Counted from the first letter of the stretch, positions 46,644 to 55,664 are shown. The stretch is DNA of 64,000 nt from Brevibacterium pigmentatum (GCF_011617465.1 NZ_CP050153.1:930001-994000); one strand, 5' to 3'. Notes: a model not told the origin generated them from the letters alone. Numbers and translations: made by a program.

Positions 46644-47801
46644 GTGAGCGTCTTCGACGAACTCGTCGGCCAGGATGACGTCATCACCCAGCTCGGCTAT
46701 GCGCTCGACAACCCGGCGGCGATGACCCATGCGTGGCTGTTCACCGGACCGCCCGGGTCGGGCCGATCGAATGCGGCACGCGCCTTCGCCGCCGCGCTCA
46801 TCTCCGGGGGCACTGAATCGAATGACGTGACCGCCCGCGTGCTGTCGGGTCATCACGAGTCCCTGACGATCATGTCGACGCAGAAATCGGTCATCTCGAT
46901 CGAAGAGGTCCGTGAACTCGTGTCCAAGGCACAGGCGTCGCCCGTGAACTCGAAATGGCGCGTCGTCATCATCGAAGATGCCGACCGGATGATGGAACGC
47001 ACCGCGAACGTGCTGCTCAAAGCCATCGAAGAGCCGCCTCCGGGAACCGTGTGGCTGCTGTGCGCGCCGAGTCCGATCGATGTGCTCACCACCATCCGGT
47101 CGCGGTGTCGTCCTGTGCGACTGCGCATCCCCTCTCGGGATGCCGTGGCACAGCTGCTGATGCAGCGCGACAACGTCTCGGAAGATCGCGCACACTGGGC
47201 TGCCGCAGTGGCCCAGAACCACATCGGGCGCGCGAAATACCTCGCACTCAACGAATCGGCTGATGCCGAACGTAAACAGATTCTGGCGATCCCCGGCAAA
47301 CTCACCTCCGTGGGGGCGACGATCCGTTTGGCCGGCCGCATCGTCGACAACGCTGCCGAAACCGCGAAGTCACGAGTCGAAGAGCGCAATGCCGCCGAGC
47401 GGACTCAGCTGCTGACCACCTTGGGTGTCGAAGGGGAGAAGACGATTCCGCCGTCGGCCAGAGCGCAGGTCAGGAAGCTCGAGGAGGAGCAGAAGCGCCG
47501 CTCGGTGCGGGCCCGCAACGATGAGCTCGACCGGATCTTCCTCGAGCTCATGAGCCTCTACCGCGACATCCTCATGTACCAGCTGGGGATCCGTGACGGG
47601 TGGATCAACGCCGGCGAAGTCGACCTCATCGCCGAACAGGCGAACCGGGATGGTCCCGACACCACGCTGCTGCGCATCGACGCCATCACCGAGGCTCGCC
47701 AGCGTCTGCAGACGAACATGTCGCCGGTGCTCATCGTCGAAGCAGCCTTCGTGCTGCTGTCGAACCCCTGGCTGCAGGAAGACCGCACCGGCGCGATCTG
47801 A
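46644..47801 (+). CDS. holB: DNA polymerase III subunit delta prime
   Basis: A clamp-loader subunit. The product is 385 residues from GTG at 46644, one base after tmk. P-loop TGPPGSGRSNAARAFAA (with Arg for Lys, typical of non-hydrolysing delta prime), the Walker-B-like VIIEDADRMMERTANVLLKAIEEPP, and LLCAPSPIDVLTTIRSRCRPVRLR with the SRC motif are all present. The zinc module with four cysteines normally between the P-loop and VDEVREL helix is absent; instead it reads ISGGTESNDVTARVLSGHH. The rest of the fold and length look normal. Confidence 0.93.
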   Translation: MSVFDELVGQDDVITQLGYALDNPAAMTHAWLFTGPPGSGRSNAARAFAAALISGGTESNDVTARVLSGHHESLTIMSTQKSVISIEEVRELVSKAQASPVNSKWRVVIIEDADRMMERTANVLLKAIEEPPPGTVWLLCAPSPIDVLTTIRSRCRPVRLRIPSRDAVAQLLMQRDNVSEDRAHWAAAVAQNHIGRAKYLALNESADAERKQILAIPGKLTSVGATIRLAGRIVDNAAETAKSRVEERNAAERTQLLTTLGVEGEKTIPPSARAQVRKLEEEQKRRSVRARNDELDRIFLELMSLYRDILMYQLGIRDGWINAGEVDLIAEQANRDGPDTTLLRIDAITEARQRLQTNMSPVLIVEAAFVLLSNPWLQEDRTGAI

Positions 47802-47856
47802 GTTCCGGGGCCCTGAAACGACGGCGTCGAGAAGCGCCGGGGGAGTAGTCGGCCCC

Positions 47857-48975
47857 TCAGCTCTCGCTGAGGAGCTCTGTGACGAGTGCCGCGGTGAGTT
47901 CGATGCGGCGGGGAATCCAGATCTGCAGGGCATGTTCGGTGCGGGCGTGGGAGCCTCCACCGACGGTGCCGAGACCGTCAAGGGTCGGAGTGCCGACTCC
48001 GGCGGTGAAGTTGCCGTCAGACCCTCCGCCGACGGCAACGGACCGCAGCGGGGGATGCCCAAGTCGTCCGGCCAGCCGTTGGGCGCGGGCGTAGAGGCCC
48101 ATCGCCATGTCCTCTTCGAGCGGAGCACGGTTGATTCCGCCCTTGAGTTCGATCTTCGCACCGGCAACGGTGGGCGTCAGGGCGCGCAGAGCATCGTCGA
48201 TGCGCACCTGTTCATCCGCCGAGGCGGCTCTGGAGTCGATGCCGACGACGGCTTTGGCCGGTACGGTGTTCGTTGTCGAGCCGCTGGTCATCACGGTCGG
48301 GACGACAGAGGTTCCGACCGAGGGTTTGTGCAGGCCAGCGATCTCGACGACCTGGTTGGCCACCTCGATGGTGGCGTTGATGCCCTTCTCCGGTTCGACT
48401 CCGGCATGCGATGCCAGACCGGTGACTTCGAGCTGATAGATCGCCACGCCTTTGCGAGCGATCTTGACGGCACCATCGGCGGCACCGCTCTCGAACACGA
48501 GTGCGGCCCTTGCCTCACGCGCTTCGTCTTCGATGATCTGCCGGGAACCAGGGGAGCCGAGTTCTTCATCGGCGGTGATGAGGAGGCTGACACCATCGAG
48601 GTGGCCGAGTTCGGCACGGACCTTCGCCAACGAATAGATGGCGATGAGCAGACCGCCCTTCATATCGTCGGCCCCAGGTCCGCGGACCACTCCGTCCTTG
48701 ACCGAGTACGGGAAGTCGGCGAGGGTGCCAGTAGGCCAGACGGTGTCATGGTGGCCGATGAGCACGACCTTGCGCAATCCGGTGCCGAAGCGCCACAGAA
48801 CATGCGGGTGACCGTCGGTCTCGATGATCTGAGGTGCGGCACCGAGCATTCCGGTGCCGATTCGCGAGACGAGTCGGGCACTGCGGGCCAGGGAAGAGAG
48901 GTCGTTGGAGAACGACTCGCATTCGATGAGCGCCTGGAAATCACTCATGAAGTCGTCGGAGTCGATCTCTGCCAT
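47857..48975 (-). CDS. M20 family metallopeptidase (carboxypeptidase G2-like)
   Basis: The product is 372 residues from the ATG at 48975 (GAAGGTGA SD). Two-zinc motifs are VVLIGHHDTVWPTG (H-x-D), GPGADDMKGGLL (D), ADEELGS (EE catalytic pair) and HARTEHALQIWIP near the C-terminus. The dimerisation domain EVTGLASHAGVEPEKGINATIEVA is included. Closest to glutamate carboxypeptidases and succinyl-diaminopimelate-type M20 enzymes. The substrate cannot be told from sequence. It converges on holB, with 55 bp between and no obvious terminator. Confidence 0.9.
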   Translation of the reverse strand: MAEIDSDDFMSDFQALIECESFSNDLSSLARSARLVSRIGTGMLGAAPQIIETDGHPHVLWRFGTGLRKVVLIGHHDTVWPTGTLADFPYSVKDGVVRGPGADDMKGGLLIAIYSLAKVRAELGHLDGVSLLITADEELGSPGSRQIIEDEAREARAALVFESGAADGAVKIARKGVAIYQLEVTGLASHAGVEPEKGINATIEVANQVVEIAGLHKPSVGTSVVPTVMTSGSTTNTVPAKAVVGIDSRAASADEQVRIDDALRALTPTVAGAKIELKGGINRAPLEEDMAMGLYARAQRLAGRLGHPPLRSVAVGGGSDGNFTAGVGTPTLDGLGTVGGGSHARTEHALQIWIPRRIELTAALVTELLSES

Positions 48976-49184
48976 GGATGTCTCACCTTCTCGCTTGTCA
49001 GCCAACTGTCCTTTCAAGGTTAACGGGTGCCCGGTTGCGGCCCGGCGGCACCCGCTCATGGGCGGGGCAGGTGCTCGGTCGTCGCCTGCCGGCACGGGGT
49101 GACGAAGCTCTCTGCCGGAACCGCCCAGGAGGGCGATCGTCGTTTTGACCGTTGGCAGAGAAGTTGGCTAAAGTTGGTTCGGTT

Positions 49185-49257
49185 GCCGCCTTAGCTCAGT
49201 CGGCAGAGCGATTCACTCGTAATGAATAGGTCGCGGGTTCGATTCCCGCAGGCGGCT
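49185..49257 (+). tRNA. tRNA-Thr (CGT anticodon)
   Basis: Acceptor arms GCCGCCT and AGGCGGC pair over seven bases, with discriminator T at 49257. The D arm is TTAGCTCAGTCGGCAGAGC-like. The anticodon stem ATTCA / TGAAT encloses CTCGTAA, giving anticodon CGT for threonine codon ACG. The T arm is CGGGTTCGATTCCCG. CCA is not encoded. A terminator follows eight bases later. Confidence 0.97.
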
Positions 49258-49264
49258 CGGCAAC

Positions 49265-49307
49265 AGCCCCTCTGGTCAGCAGAAATGATGATCAGAGGGG
49301 CTTTTTG
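49265..49307 (+). terminator. Terminator of tRNA-Thr
   Basis: Stem arms AGCCCCTCTG (49265-49274) and CAGAGGGGCT (49293-49302) extend by four inner pairs including one G-U. A T-run follows directly (TTTTTGATT). This is a classic intrinsic terminator. Confidence 0.9.
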
Positions 49308-49431
49308 ATTAGTTCAGCAGAGGGTCACCTCGGCACAAAAATCGGCACAGTGGCCGAATACCTCGAGACGTTTCGGATTGGTCGGTGCTCCTGCTGAGCA
49401 GGTGTCGCAGTATTCGGAGGCACAACGTTCG

Positions 49432-50184
49432 CTAAGAAGTACTTCGGCTTGCGTCCGCTTCGTCCGAAGGTCCGCTGTCCTGGGCGAGATGGTACGCCTG
49501 CGCGAGGACTGCGATCTGTGCTGAGTTGTAGAGATCGGGCAGCGACTGGTAGAGGGCATGAATCGCCTCGCGTTTGCGCGCTGTCGTCGGCTGGGGCGGA
49601 GTCCGTGTGTCGGGGTAGCTTTCGTGGATCCTGCGGAGCACCGGCGCCAGCTGCAGGGCAACAGCATGAATGGCCTCGGCGCTGGCATCGGCCGTCAGTT
49701 CGTTGAAGGCGATGTCGGTGTCCTGGTGGTGTTCGGCCATTTCGTGCAGGTCCTGCATGCCCTGTTCGTCATAGACCAGTGTGCTGATCGCTATGACCGC
49801 CCTGTCCGCCCCGGTGAGGCCGTCGGCAATGGACTCGAAGCCGACGGGAACATCTGGTCCGGTGCGGTGGGAGAGGAGCTCGGCCAGGTCGGCCCGGATG
49901 CTCTGTTCACGTTCGATGGAGGCCGCGAGTCGTGCATCGAGCGCGCGTACGGTGTCGAAGAACATGTCCTCCGAGTCGCCTGCTGATCGGATCTCTGCCG
50001 TCGACATCCCCAGCTCCCGAAGCTGTTTGATCTGCAGCAGCCGCACCAGGTGGGCAGTGCCGTACTGCTTGTAGCCGTTGGCCGCGCGTGCGGGCTCTTC
50101 GAGCAAATCGGTCGCGTGGTAATGCCGGATCGCTTTCACCGTGGTGTCGGCGAGGCCCGCGAGTTGGCGCATGCTCCAAGCCAT
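49432..50184 (-). CDS. MerR family transcriptional regulator
   Basis: The product is 250 residues from the ATG at 50184, the characteristic MAWSMRQLAGLADTTVKAIR start of actinobacterial MerR-like proteins. The DNA-binding wing is HYHATDLLEEPARAANGYKQYG, followed by HLVRLLQIKQLRELGMSTAEI. The long C-terminal half is helical and does not match TipAS or a known metal-binding site (no conserved cysteine cluster). It likely controls the divergent small ORF and CPBP protease through the operator at 50254-50284. Confidence 0.85.
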   Translation of the reverse strand: MAWSMRQLAGLADTTVKAIRHYHATDLLEEPARAANGYKQYGTAHLVRLLQIKQLRELGMSTAEIRSAGDSEDMFFDTVRALDARLAASIEREQSIRADLAELLSHRTGPDVPVGFESIADGLTGADRAVIAISTLVYDEQGMQDLHEMAEHHQDTDIAFNELTADASAEAIHAVALQLAPVLRRIHESYPDTRTPPQPTTARKREAIHALYQSLPDLYNSAQIAVLAQAYHLAQDSGPSDEADASRSTS

Positions 50185-50253
50185 CAACGGGCACCAGGGC
50201 GAACAGACATACCTCCATACTCGTGGATGGGGGAGGGGATTGGAAGCACGGTC

Positions 50254-50284
50254 TTGACTGTGCCCCCGGGGCACGGGTTCCGAT
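50254..50284 (+). promoter_or_regulatory. MerR-type promoter with 19-bp spacer
   Basis: TTGACT (50254-50259) is a good -35. It is followed by the palindrome GTGCCCC-C-GGGGCAC (50260-50274). A -10-like TCCGAT (50279-50284) falls after a 19-bp spacer. Over-long spacers holding a GC-rich dyad are the hallmark of MerR-activated promoters such as tipA. It drives transcription to the right, away from the MerR gene. Confidence 0.6.
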
Positions 50285-50322
50285 GGTGGTGAACATACGC
50301 GCCTTCGCGTAGGACCTCTCAC

Positions 50323-50517
50323 ATGACCAACTCCGATCAGCACGAGTTCGAGAAGCAACTCGCCATCACCGATGAGATAGTCATCGCGGCTCTGAGCGGC
50401 TCGACCGGGCTGCTGTTCGGCACCAACCGGCGACGCTTCGCCATCGCCCCGACCGAAGGCCCTGTCTCGTCCGACTCGCACCGTCCTAAGGGGGACCACC
50501 ATGACCGCCTCGCCTGA
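50323..50517 (+). CDS. Small hypothetical protein between MerR operator and CPBP gene
   Basis: The product would be 64 residues (MTNSDQHEFEKQLAITDEIV...). AGGAC lies upstream of the ATG. It is the first open frame after the MerR-type promoter and overlaps the CPBP start by 17 bp. The composition is mixed with a hydrophobic patch (EIVIAALSGSTGLLF). No family is known; it may not be translated, or may act as a leader of the operon. Confidence 0.45.
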   Translation: MTNSDQHEFEKQLAITDEIVIAALSGSTGLLFGTNRRRFAIAPTEGPVSSDSHRPKGDHHDRLA

Positions 50518-51436
50518 CTCGACCCTTAACGAACCCTCGAGCACCTCCCCGTCCGTCGACGCAACACGTCCTTTCGGCGCGCACTTGTCGATGAGGTGGT
50601 GGGTCCCCTTGGTCTTGACAATCGTCGTCGTCGCGGCGGTTTACGGCCTCCAGCTGATATTGGGAGGCATCGCCGCCCTCACCGAGCTCGGTCTGCTCGA
50701 CAAAGATCCCGATGACGCCTCGCTGACACCTTTGACCTTCCTGACGATCAATCTCTCGACCATCCTCGTGGCCCCGCTGGCGCTCCTCGTTCTCACGAAG
50801 GCAGGGCAGGTTTCGTGGCGATCCGCGTTGAGCGTGGGACGGGTTTTCCGGTGGCGTCAGCTGGGGGTGTACGCCGGCCTGTTCGCCGTGCTCATGATCC
50901 TCGCCAATGCGGCGGTCCAGCTGATCCACCCCTCACCGCTCTCGCTTTTCGCTGTCTCCGGCACAACCATCGCGCTGCTGGTGGTGCTGGTGCTGACCAC
51001 GCCATTGCAGGCTGCGGCTGAGGAAGTCGCCTTCCGTGGCGTCCTCACCGCCTCCTACGCGTCCTGGGTCCGTGCCGCGCGTCCGGCGCTCATGATCGGA
51101 ATCACCGGTTCGAGTGTGCTTTTCGCCGTCGTCCACACCAGCCTGGATCCGTGGATGATCCTGAACTACCTGGGCCTCGGCGCGAGCACCGCGGTCATGG
51201 CTGTGCTGAGCCGTGGTCTCGAAGCGCCGATCGCCTTCCACGTTATGAACAATGTGTTCGCCTACGGCATCGGTGCCCTGTTCGCCGAGGGCGGCGGCAT
51301 TGGCCAGGACCGCAGCGCCGGCGCTGGAGGACCCTATATGCTGGTCCTTCTGCTCGCGCAGGCCATCGCGATTGTTACTGTCTGGCAGGTGGAAAAGCGC
51401 CGCCGGCTTCAGCGCCGAACATCCTGCCTGCGGTAG
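50501..51436 (+). CDS. CPBP family intramembrane metalloprotease
   Basis: The product is 311 residues from the ATG at 50501 (AAGGGGGA SD), with about eight membrane segments. The Abi/CPBP motif EEVAFRGVL is at E174-E175, followed by motif 2 VVHTSLDPWMILNY and motif 3 AFHVMNNVFAYGIG. These are the Rce1-like catalytic features. Members process prenylated proteins or regulate membrane stress and bacteriocin immunity. Here a MerR regulator appears to control it, so the inducer may be a toxic compound. Confidence 0.88.
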   Translation: MTASPDSTLNEPSSTSPSVDATRPFGAHLSMRWWVPLVLTIVVVAAVYGLQLILGGIAALTELGLLDKDPDDASLTPLTFLTINLSTILVAPLALLVLTKAGQVSWRSALSVGRVFRWRQLGVYAGLFAVLMILANAAVQLIHPSPLSLFAVSGTTIALLVVLVLTTPLQAAAEEVAFRGVLTASYASWVRAARPALMIGITGSSVLFAVVHTSLDPWMILNYLGLGASTAVMAVLSRGLEAPIAFHVMNNVFAYGIGALFAEGGGIGQDRSAGAGGPYMLVLLLAQAIAIVTVWQVEKRRRLQRRTSCLR

Positions 51437-51520
51437 ATCTCTGGCGAATCCTTCAGAAGCGACGGACTCACGAGTTGGCGCATTGCACACCGGACAGAAT
51501 CGCGTGCGGACAAGCGATAA

Positions 51521-51557
51521 CCCCCCCGATCCAACGTACATGCTGGATCGAGAGGGG
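51521..51557. terminator. Hairpin after the CPBP gene
   Basis: An inner stem CGATCCA (51527-51533) / TGGATCG (51544-51550) and outer CCCC / GGGG runs form a stem with a ten-base loop. It lies 85 bases past the CPBP stop and precedes the end of the convergent secreted-protein gene. Confidence 0.5.
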
Positions 51558-51606
51558 CTAATACGTCTCTACTTGCGTCCTCGGCCTGTAGGCGAATCGT
51601 CAGCCG

Positions 51607-52011
51607 TCAGCGCTTCTTCACCGGTTTGAACGACGTCGAGCACTTCCACGTCGTCTTGCCCTTCTTAGCCGTCACAGTCACCTTGACAGCTTTGCCGGGA
51701 GTGGCGCCGGAGATGTAGTACTTGAGCGAGGCTTTGCCCTTCTTGGAAGCAGTTGCCCACTTCGGCGTCTTTGTCGTCTTGTAGTGGGCAAGGGTCTCGA
51801 CCTTGGCCTTCGACCCGACCTTCGAGACGTTGACCCAGGTGTTCGAGTACTGGCGGGGCTTCGAATTCGACATCTTCACTGCGCACTTCTTCGTCGCAGC
51901 TTCGGCGGGTGCCGCGTCGACGGCGATGGGGCCGGCGAGCAGGCCGACAGCAAGGGTCAGTGCCATGAGCTTCGAACCCGTCTTCGTGCGGGCAGGGGTG
52001 GTCAAGGACAT
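51607..52011 (-). CDS. Small secreted lysine-rich protein, unknown function
   Basis: The product is 134 residues. A signal peptide (RTKTGSKLMALTLAVGLLAGPI, ending AEA near residue 38) is followed by a ~95-residue mature domain. The mature part is rich in Lys/Thr/Ser with two cysteines near the ends (KKCAVKMS and TTWKCSTS), suggesting a disulfide. SD TTGGAG is present upstream. The pattern of alternating small and aromatic residues suggests a beta-sandwich, but no family was recognised. Being strongly basic, it may bind the cell wall. Confidence 0.7.
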   Translation of the reverse strand: MSLTTPARTKTGSKLMALTLAVGLLAGPIAVDAAPAEAATKKCAVKMSNSKPRQYSNTWVNVSKVGSKAKVETLAHYKTTKTPKWATASKKGKASLKYYISGATPGKAVKVTVTAKKGKTTWKCSTSFKPVKKR

Positions 52012-52207
52012 GATTCTCCAAGGGTTCCGAGTTGATGCGTCGACTTATCATAATCACGTCTGTCGTCGAAAGGAAACGCGGAATATTCGACAACTGTGGA
52101 AGTTGCGGAAGTGCGAGTGTACGACCAATTCACTCTGCTTGCGCCGGCGCTCGTGCGTGTGTTGCTCGTCACCCGAAACCGGGGCACAATGGGACGTGCG
52201 AATGTTA

Positions 52208-52223
52208 CTGAACGATCGATCAG
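52208..52223. promoter_or_regulatory. Candidate operator upstream of the fad genes
   Basis: CTGAACGATCGATCAG is a near-palindrome (CTGA-n-CGATCG-n-TCAG) 40 bp before the thiolase start codon. The length and symmetry fit a TetR/FadR-type site. No regulator gene lies directly beside it, so the protein is unassigned. Confidence 0.45.
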
Positions 52224-52262
52224 ATCTTGTGGTCGGTCTTCCATCCAGACTGTGAGGAACAC

Positions 52263-53471
52263 ATGAGCGAAGCGTTCATCTATGACGCAGTGCGCACCCC
52301 ACGCGGTAAGAACCGCGGCGGGGCGCTGCACAGCGTCAAGCCCATCGATCTCGTCACCGGCCTCATCGACGCCGTACGCGAGCGCAATCCGGACCTCGAC
52401 GACTCCCAGATCGACGACATCGTCCTCGGTGTCGTCTCTCCAGTCGGCGAACAGGGCAGCGACATCGCCCGTGTCGCCGCGATCGCCGCCGGCCTCGACG
52501 AGTCCGTCGCCGGCGTTCAGGTCAATCGCTTCTGCGCCTCCGGGCTCGAAGCCGTCAACATCGCCGCCCAGAAGGTCGGCTCCGGATTCGAGAACCTCGT
52601 CCTCGCCGGTGGCGTCGAATCGATGTCCCGTGTGCCGCTGGGATCCGACGGCGGAGCCTGGGCACAGGATCCGACGACGAACTATGACACGTACTTCGTG
52701 CCCCAGGGAATCGGTGCCGACCTCATCGCCACCACCGAGGGCTTCAGCCGTGCAGACGTGGACGCCTTCGCCGCCGAATCGCAGAAGCGAGCCGCCGCGG
52801 CCTGGGAGAACAGCCTCTTCGAAAATTCGATCATCCCGGTCAAGGACATCAACGGCATCACCGTTCTCGACCGCGATGAGCACATGCGTCCCGGATCGAC
52901 CGTCGAATCGCTGTCTCAGCTGCCACCAGCCTTCGCCAAGCTCGCCGCACAGACCGGATTCGACGAGGTGGCCCTGCAGAAGTACCACTGGATCGAAGCC
53001 ATCGACCACGTCCACACTGCCGCGAACTCCTCCGGAATCGTCGACGGAGCTGCGCTCGTCATCCTCGGCGACGAGGAAGTCGGTCAGAAGATGGGGATGA
53101 AGCCCCGCGCCCGGATCGTCTCCACCGCAGTCACTGGGTCCGAACCCACCATCATGCTCACCGGTCCGACTCCGGCGACGAAGAAGGCCCTCGACAAAGC
53201 CGGCATGACCGTCGATGACATCGATCTGTTCGAACTCAACGAGGCATTCGCCGCCGTCGTGCTCAAGTGGATGAAGGATCTCAACATTCCCCACGAGAAG
53301 GTCAACGTCAACGGCGGAGCCATCGCCATGGGCCACCCGCTGGGAGCCACCGGCGCCATGATTCTGGGCACTGTCCTCGACGAACTCGAGCGCCGCGACC
53401 TTAAGCGTGGACTCGTCACCCTGTGCATCGGCGCAGGCATGGGCATCGCGACGATCATCGAAAGGGTCTGA
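52263..53471 (+). CDS. fadA: Acetyl-CoA acyltransferase (thiolase)
   Basis: It cleaves 3-ketoacyl-CoA with CoA at the last step of beta-oxidation. The product is 402 residues from the ATG at 52263 (GAGGAAC SD). The active-site acylated cysteine is C91 in [11 protein letters not shown]. The catalytic His is in [19 protein letters not shown]. The proton-donor Cys is in [12 protein letters not shown] near the end. The order thiolase then multifunctional FadB with two bases between indicates one beta-oxidation operon. Confidence 0.95.
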   Translation: MSEAFIYDAVRTPRGKNRGGALHSVKPIDLVTGLIDAVRERNPDLDDSQIDDIVLGVVSPVGEQGSDIARVAAIAAGLDESVAGVQVNRFCASGLEAVNIAAQKVGSGFENLVLAGGVESMSRVPLGSDGGAWAQDPTTNYDTYFVPQGIGADLIATTEGFSRADVDAFAAESQKRAAAAWENSLFENSIIPVKDINGITVLDRDEHMRPGSTVESLSQLPPAFAKLAAQTGFDEVALQKYHWIEAIDHVHTAANSSGIVDGAALVILGDEEVGQKMGMKPRARIVSTAVTGSEPTIMLTGPTPATKKALDKAGMTVDDIDLFELNEAFAAVVLKWMKDLNIPHEKVNVNGGAIAMGHPLGATGAMILGTVLDELERRDLKRGLVTLCIGAGMGIATIIERV

Positions 53472-53472
53472 C

Positions 53473-55650
53473 ATGACGAACACTGAAACCACAGCTGCCG
53501 ACTACCAGCGCAACACCGATGCCGATGGCATCGTCACCGTCGTCATCGACGAGCCCGGTGCCAAGGTCAACACCATGAACGACTACTTCGCGGCCGCCCT
53601 CGAGGCGACCGTGGAATGGCTCGAAGCCAACGTCGATGACATCACCGGTGTCGTGCTGACTTCTCCGAAGAAGACCTTCTTCGCCGGGGGTAACCTCAAC
53701 AAGCTGCGCGAGGCCGATCCGGCCAACGCCGCAGAGGAGTTCGAAACCGTCGAACACCTCAAGAAGGTGCTGCGTCGCCTCGAGACCTTCGGCAAACCCG
53801 TTGTCGCAGCCCTCGGCGGAGCGGCACTGGGCGGCGGACTCGAACTCGCCCTGGCCGCTCACCACCGGATCGCCGCCGACGACAACCCGAGCGCCCGCTT
53901 CGGCTTCCCCGAAGTCTCCCTCGGCCTGCTGCCCGGAGGCGGCGGAGTCGCCCGGTCGGTGCGCATGCTCGGCATCCAGACCGCACTGCAGAAAGCCATC
54001 CTGCCGTCGACGAAGTTCAAGGCCGCCGACGCCCAGGCACTCGGCCTCATCGACGAACTCGCTCCCGCGGCCGAACTCGAATCCAAGGCCAAGGCCTGGA
54101 TCAAGGCCAACCCCGAGGCCGTACAGCCGTGGGACGTCAAGGGCTTCAAGATCCCCGGCGGCTCCCCGTCCTCGCCGAAGATCGGAGCCATGCTTCCCGC
54201 ACTGCCATCCTTGCTGCGCAAGCAGGGCAAGGGTGCGCCGATGCCGGCTCCCCGGGCCGTGGTCGCCGCTGCGGTCGAAGGCGCACTGGTCGACATCGAC
54301 ACCGCGCTGACGGTCGAATCCCGCTACTTCGTCAACGTCACCCACACTCCGGTGGCGAAGAACATGATCAAGGCGTTCTTCTTCGACCTCGGCCACATCA
54401 ACTCCGGCGGCTCGCGCCCTGACGGTGTCACACCTCGTCAGGTAAAGAAGCTCGGCGTGATCGGCGCCGGAATGATGGGGGCGGCGATCGCCTACAGCGC
54501 TGCGAAGTCGGGCATCGAGGTCGTCCTCAAGGACGTCGAGCTCGCCAACGCGGAGAAGGGCAAGGCCTACGCCGCCAAGCGTGAGGAATCGGCCCTGGCC
54601 AAGGGCAAGACCACCGAGGCGAAGTCGCAGGCTGTCCTCGACCGGATCACCCCGAGCGCCTCGGCCGAGGATTTCGCCGGTGTCGACTTCGTCATCGAAG
54701 CGGTCTTCGAGTCCGTCGATCTCAAGCAGAAGGTGTTCCAGGAGATCCAGGACATCGTCGAGCCTGATGCGGTCCTCGGTTCGAACACCTCGACCCTGCC
54801 GATCACCGACCTGGCGAAGGGCGTCACCCGGGACAAGGACTTCATCGGCGTCCACTTCTTCTCGCCGGCTGACAAGATGCCGCTGGTCGAGATCATCTGC
54901 GGCGAGAACACCTCCGATGAGGTCCTCGCGCGCACCTTCGATCTCGTGCAGCAGATCCGGAAGACTCCGATCGTCGTCAACGACTCGCGCGGATTCTTCA
55001 CCTCCCGCGTCATCGGCACCTTCATCGCCGAGGCGGTCGCCGCCGTAGGCGAGGGAGTGGAACCGGCCAGCGTGGAACAGGCGGCCCTGCAGGCCGGGTA
55101 CCCCACGGGTGCCCTGCAGCTGCTCGACGAGCTGACGCTGACCCTGTCGCAGAAGATCAACCAGGAGACCCGCGACGCGGTCGAGGCCGCGGGCGGCACC
55201 TGGATAGCCCACCCCTCCGAAGCCGTCTTCGACTGGATGGTCGAGCAGGGACGGACCGGACGCAAGGACGGCGCCGGCTTCTACGACTACGACGAGAACG
55301 GCAAACGCACCACGCTGTGGCAGGGTGTGCGCGAGAAGTACGAATCGGGATCGAATGATCAGCCCTTCGCCGACCTCCAGGAGCGGATGCTCTTCGCCGA
55401 GGCGATCGAAACGATCAAATGCCTCGACGAGGGTGTGCTCACCTCGGTGCCGGACGCGAACATCGGTTCGATCTTCGGCATCGGATTCCCCGCGTGGACC
55501 GGCGGCGTGCTCCAGTACGTCAACCAGTACGAAGGCGGACTGCAGGGCTTCGTCGACCGGGCGAACGACCTGGCCGCGAAGTACGGAGAGCACTTCACCC
55601 CGCCGGCCTCGCTGGTCGAGCGCGCGAAGACCGGGGAGACCTACGAATAA
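53473..55650 (+). CDS. fadB: 3-hydroxyacyl-CoA dehydrogenase / enoyl-CoA hydratase (FadB-like)
   Basis: It carries out the hydration and oxidation steps of fatty acid beta-oxidation. The product is 725 residues from the ATG at 53473. N-terminal crotonase domain: VVLTSPKKTFFAGGNLNKL, ALGGAALGGGLELALAAHHRI, SLGLLPGGGGVARSVRMLG. From about residue 325 the dehydrogenase begins with KKLGVIGAGMMGAAIAYSAA (NAD-binding), then SNTSTLPI, HFFSPADKMPLVEI and NDSRGFFTSRV, then the C-terminal 3HCDH domain. The thiolase encoded upstream is its partner, as in FadAB. A terminator-like hairpin follows. Confidence 0.95.
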   Translation: MTNTETTAADYQRNTDADGIVTVVIDEPGAKVNTMNDYFAAALEATVEWLEANVDDITGVVLTSPKKTFFAGGNLNKLREADPANAAEEFETVEHLKKVLRRLETFGKPVVAALGGAALGGGLELALAAHHRIAADDNPSARFGFPEVSLGLLPGGGGVARSVRMLGIQTALQKAILPSTKFKAADAQALGLIDELAPAAELESKAKAWIKANPEAVQPWDVKGFKIPGGSPSSPKIGAMLPALPSLLRKQGKGAPMPAPRAVVAAAVEGALVDIDTALTVESRYFVNVTHTPVAKNMIKAFFFDLGHINSGGSRPDGVTPRQVKKLGVIGAGMMGAAIAYSAAKSGIEVVLKDVELANAEKGKAYAAKREESALAKGKTTEAKSQAVLDRITPSASAEDFAGVDFVIEAVFESVDLKQKVFQEIQDIVEPDAVLGSNTSTLPITDLAKGVTRDKDFIGVHFFSPADKMPLVEIICGENTSDEVLARTFDLVQQIRKTPIVVNDSRGFFTSRVIGTFIAEAVAAVGEGVEPASVEQAALQAGYPTGALQLLDELTLTLSQKINQETRDAVEAAGGTWIAHPSEAVFDWMVEQGRTGRKDGAGFYDYDENGKRTTLWQGVREKYESGSNDQPFADLQERMLFAEAIETIKCLDEGVLTSVPDANIGSIFGIGFPAWTGGVLQYVNQYEGGLQGFVDRANDLAAKYGEHFTPPASLVERAKTGETYE

Positions 55651-55664
55651 GTCGCAGGTCAGCT

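Noticed and set aside
47802..47856. Terminator between holB and the M20 peptidase
   Set aside because: Only five- to six-base pairings were found; too weak to call.
47593..49023. 476-codon open frame on the plus strand across the M20 peptidase
   Set aside because: It is antisense to the peptidase gene and starts inside holB in another frame; no recognisable domain.
49185..49431. Integration site of a mobile element at the tRNA-Thr gene
   Set aside because: No repeat of the tRNA 3' end and no integrase or phage genes were found downstream.
53455..55593. 712-codon antisense open frame across fadB
   Set aside because: Typical shadow of high-GC codon bias. The fadB frame has full domain motifs and this one has none.
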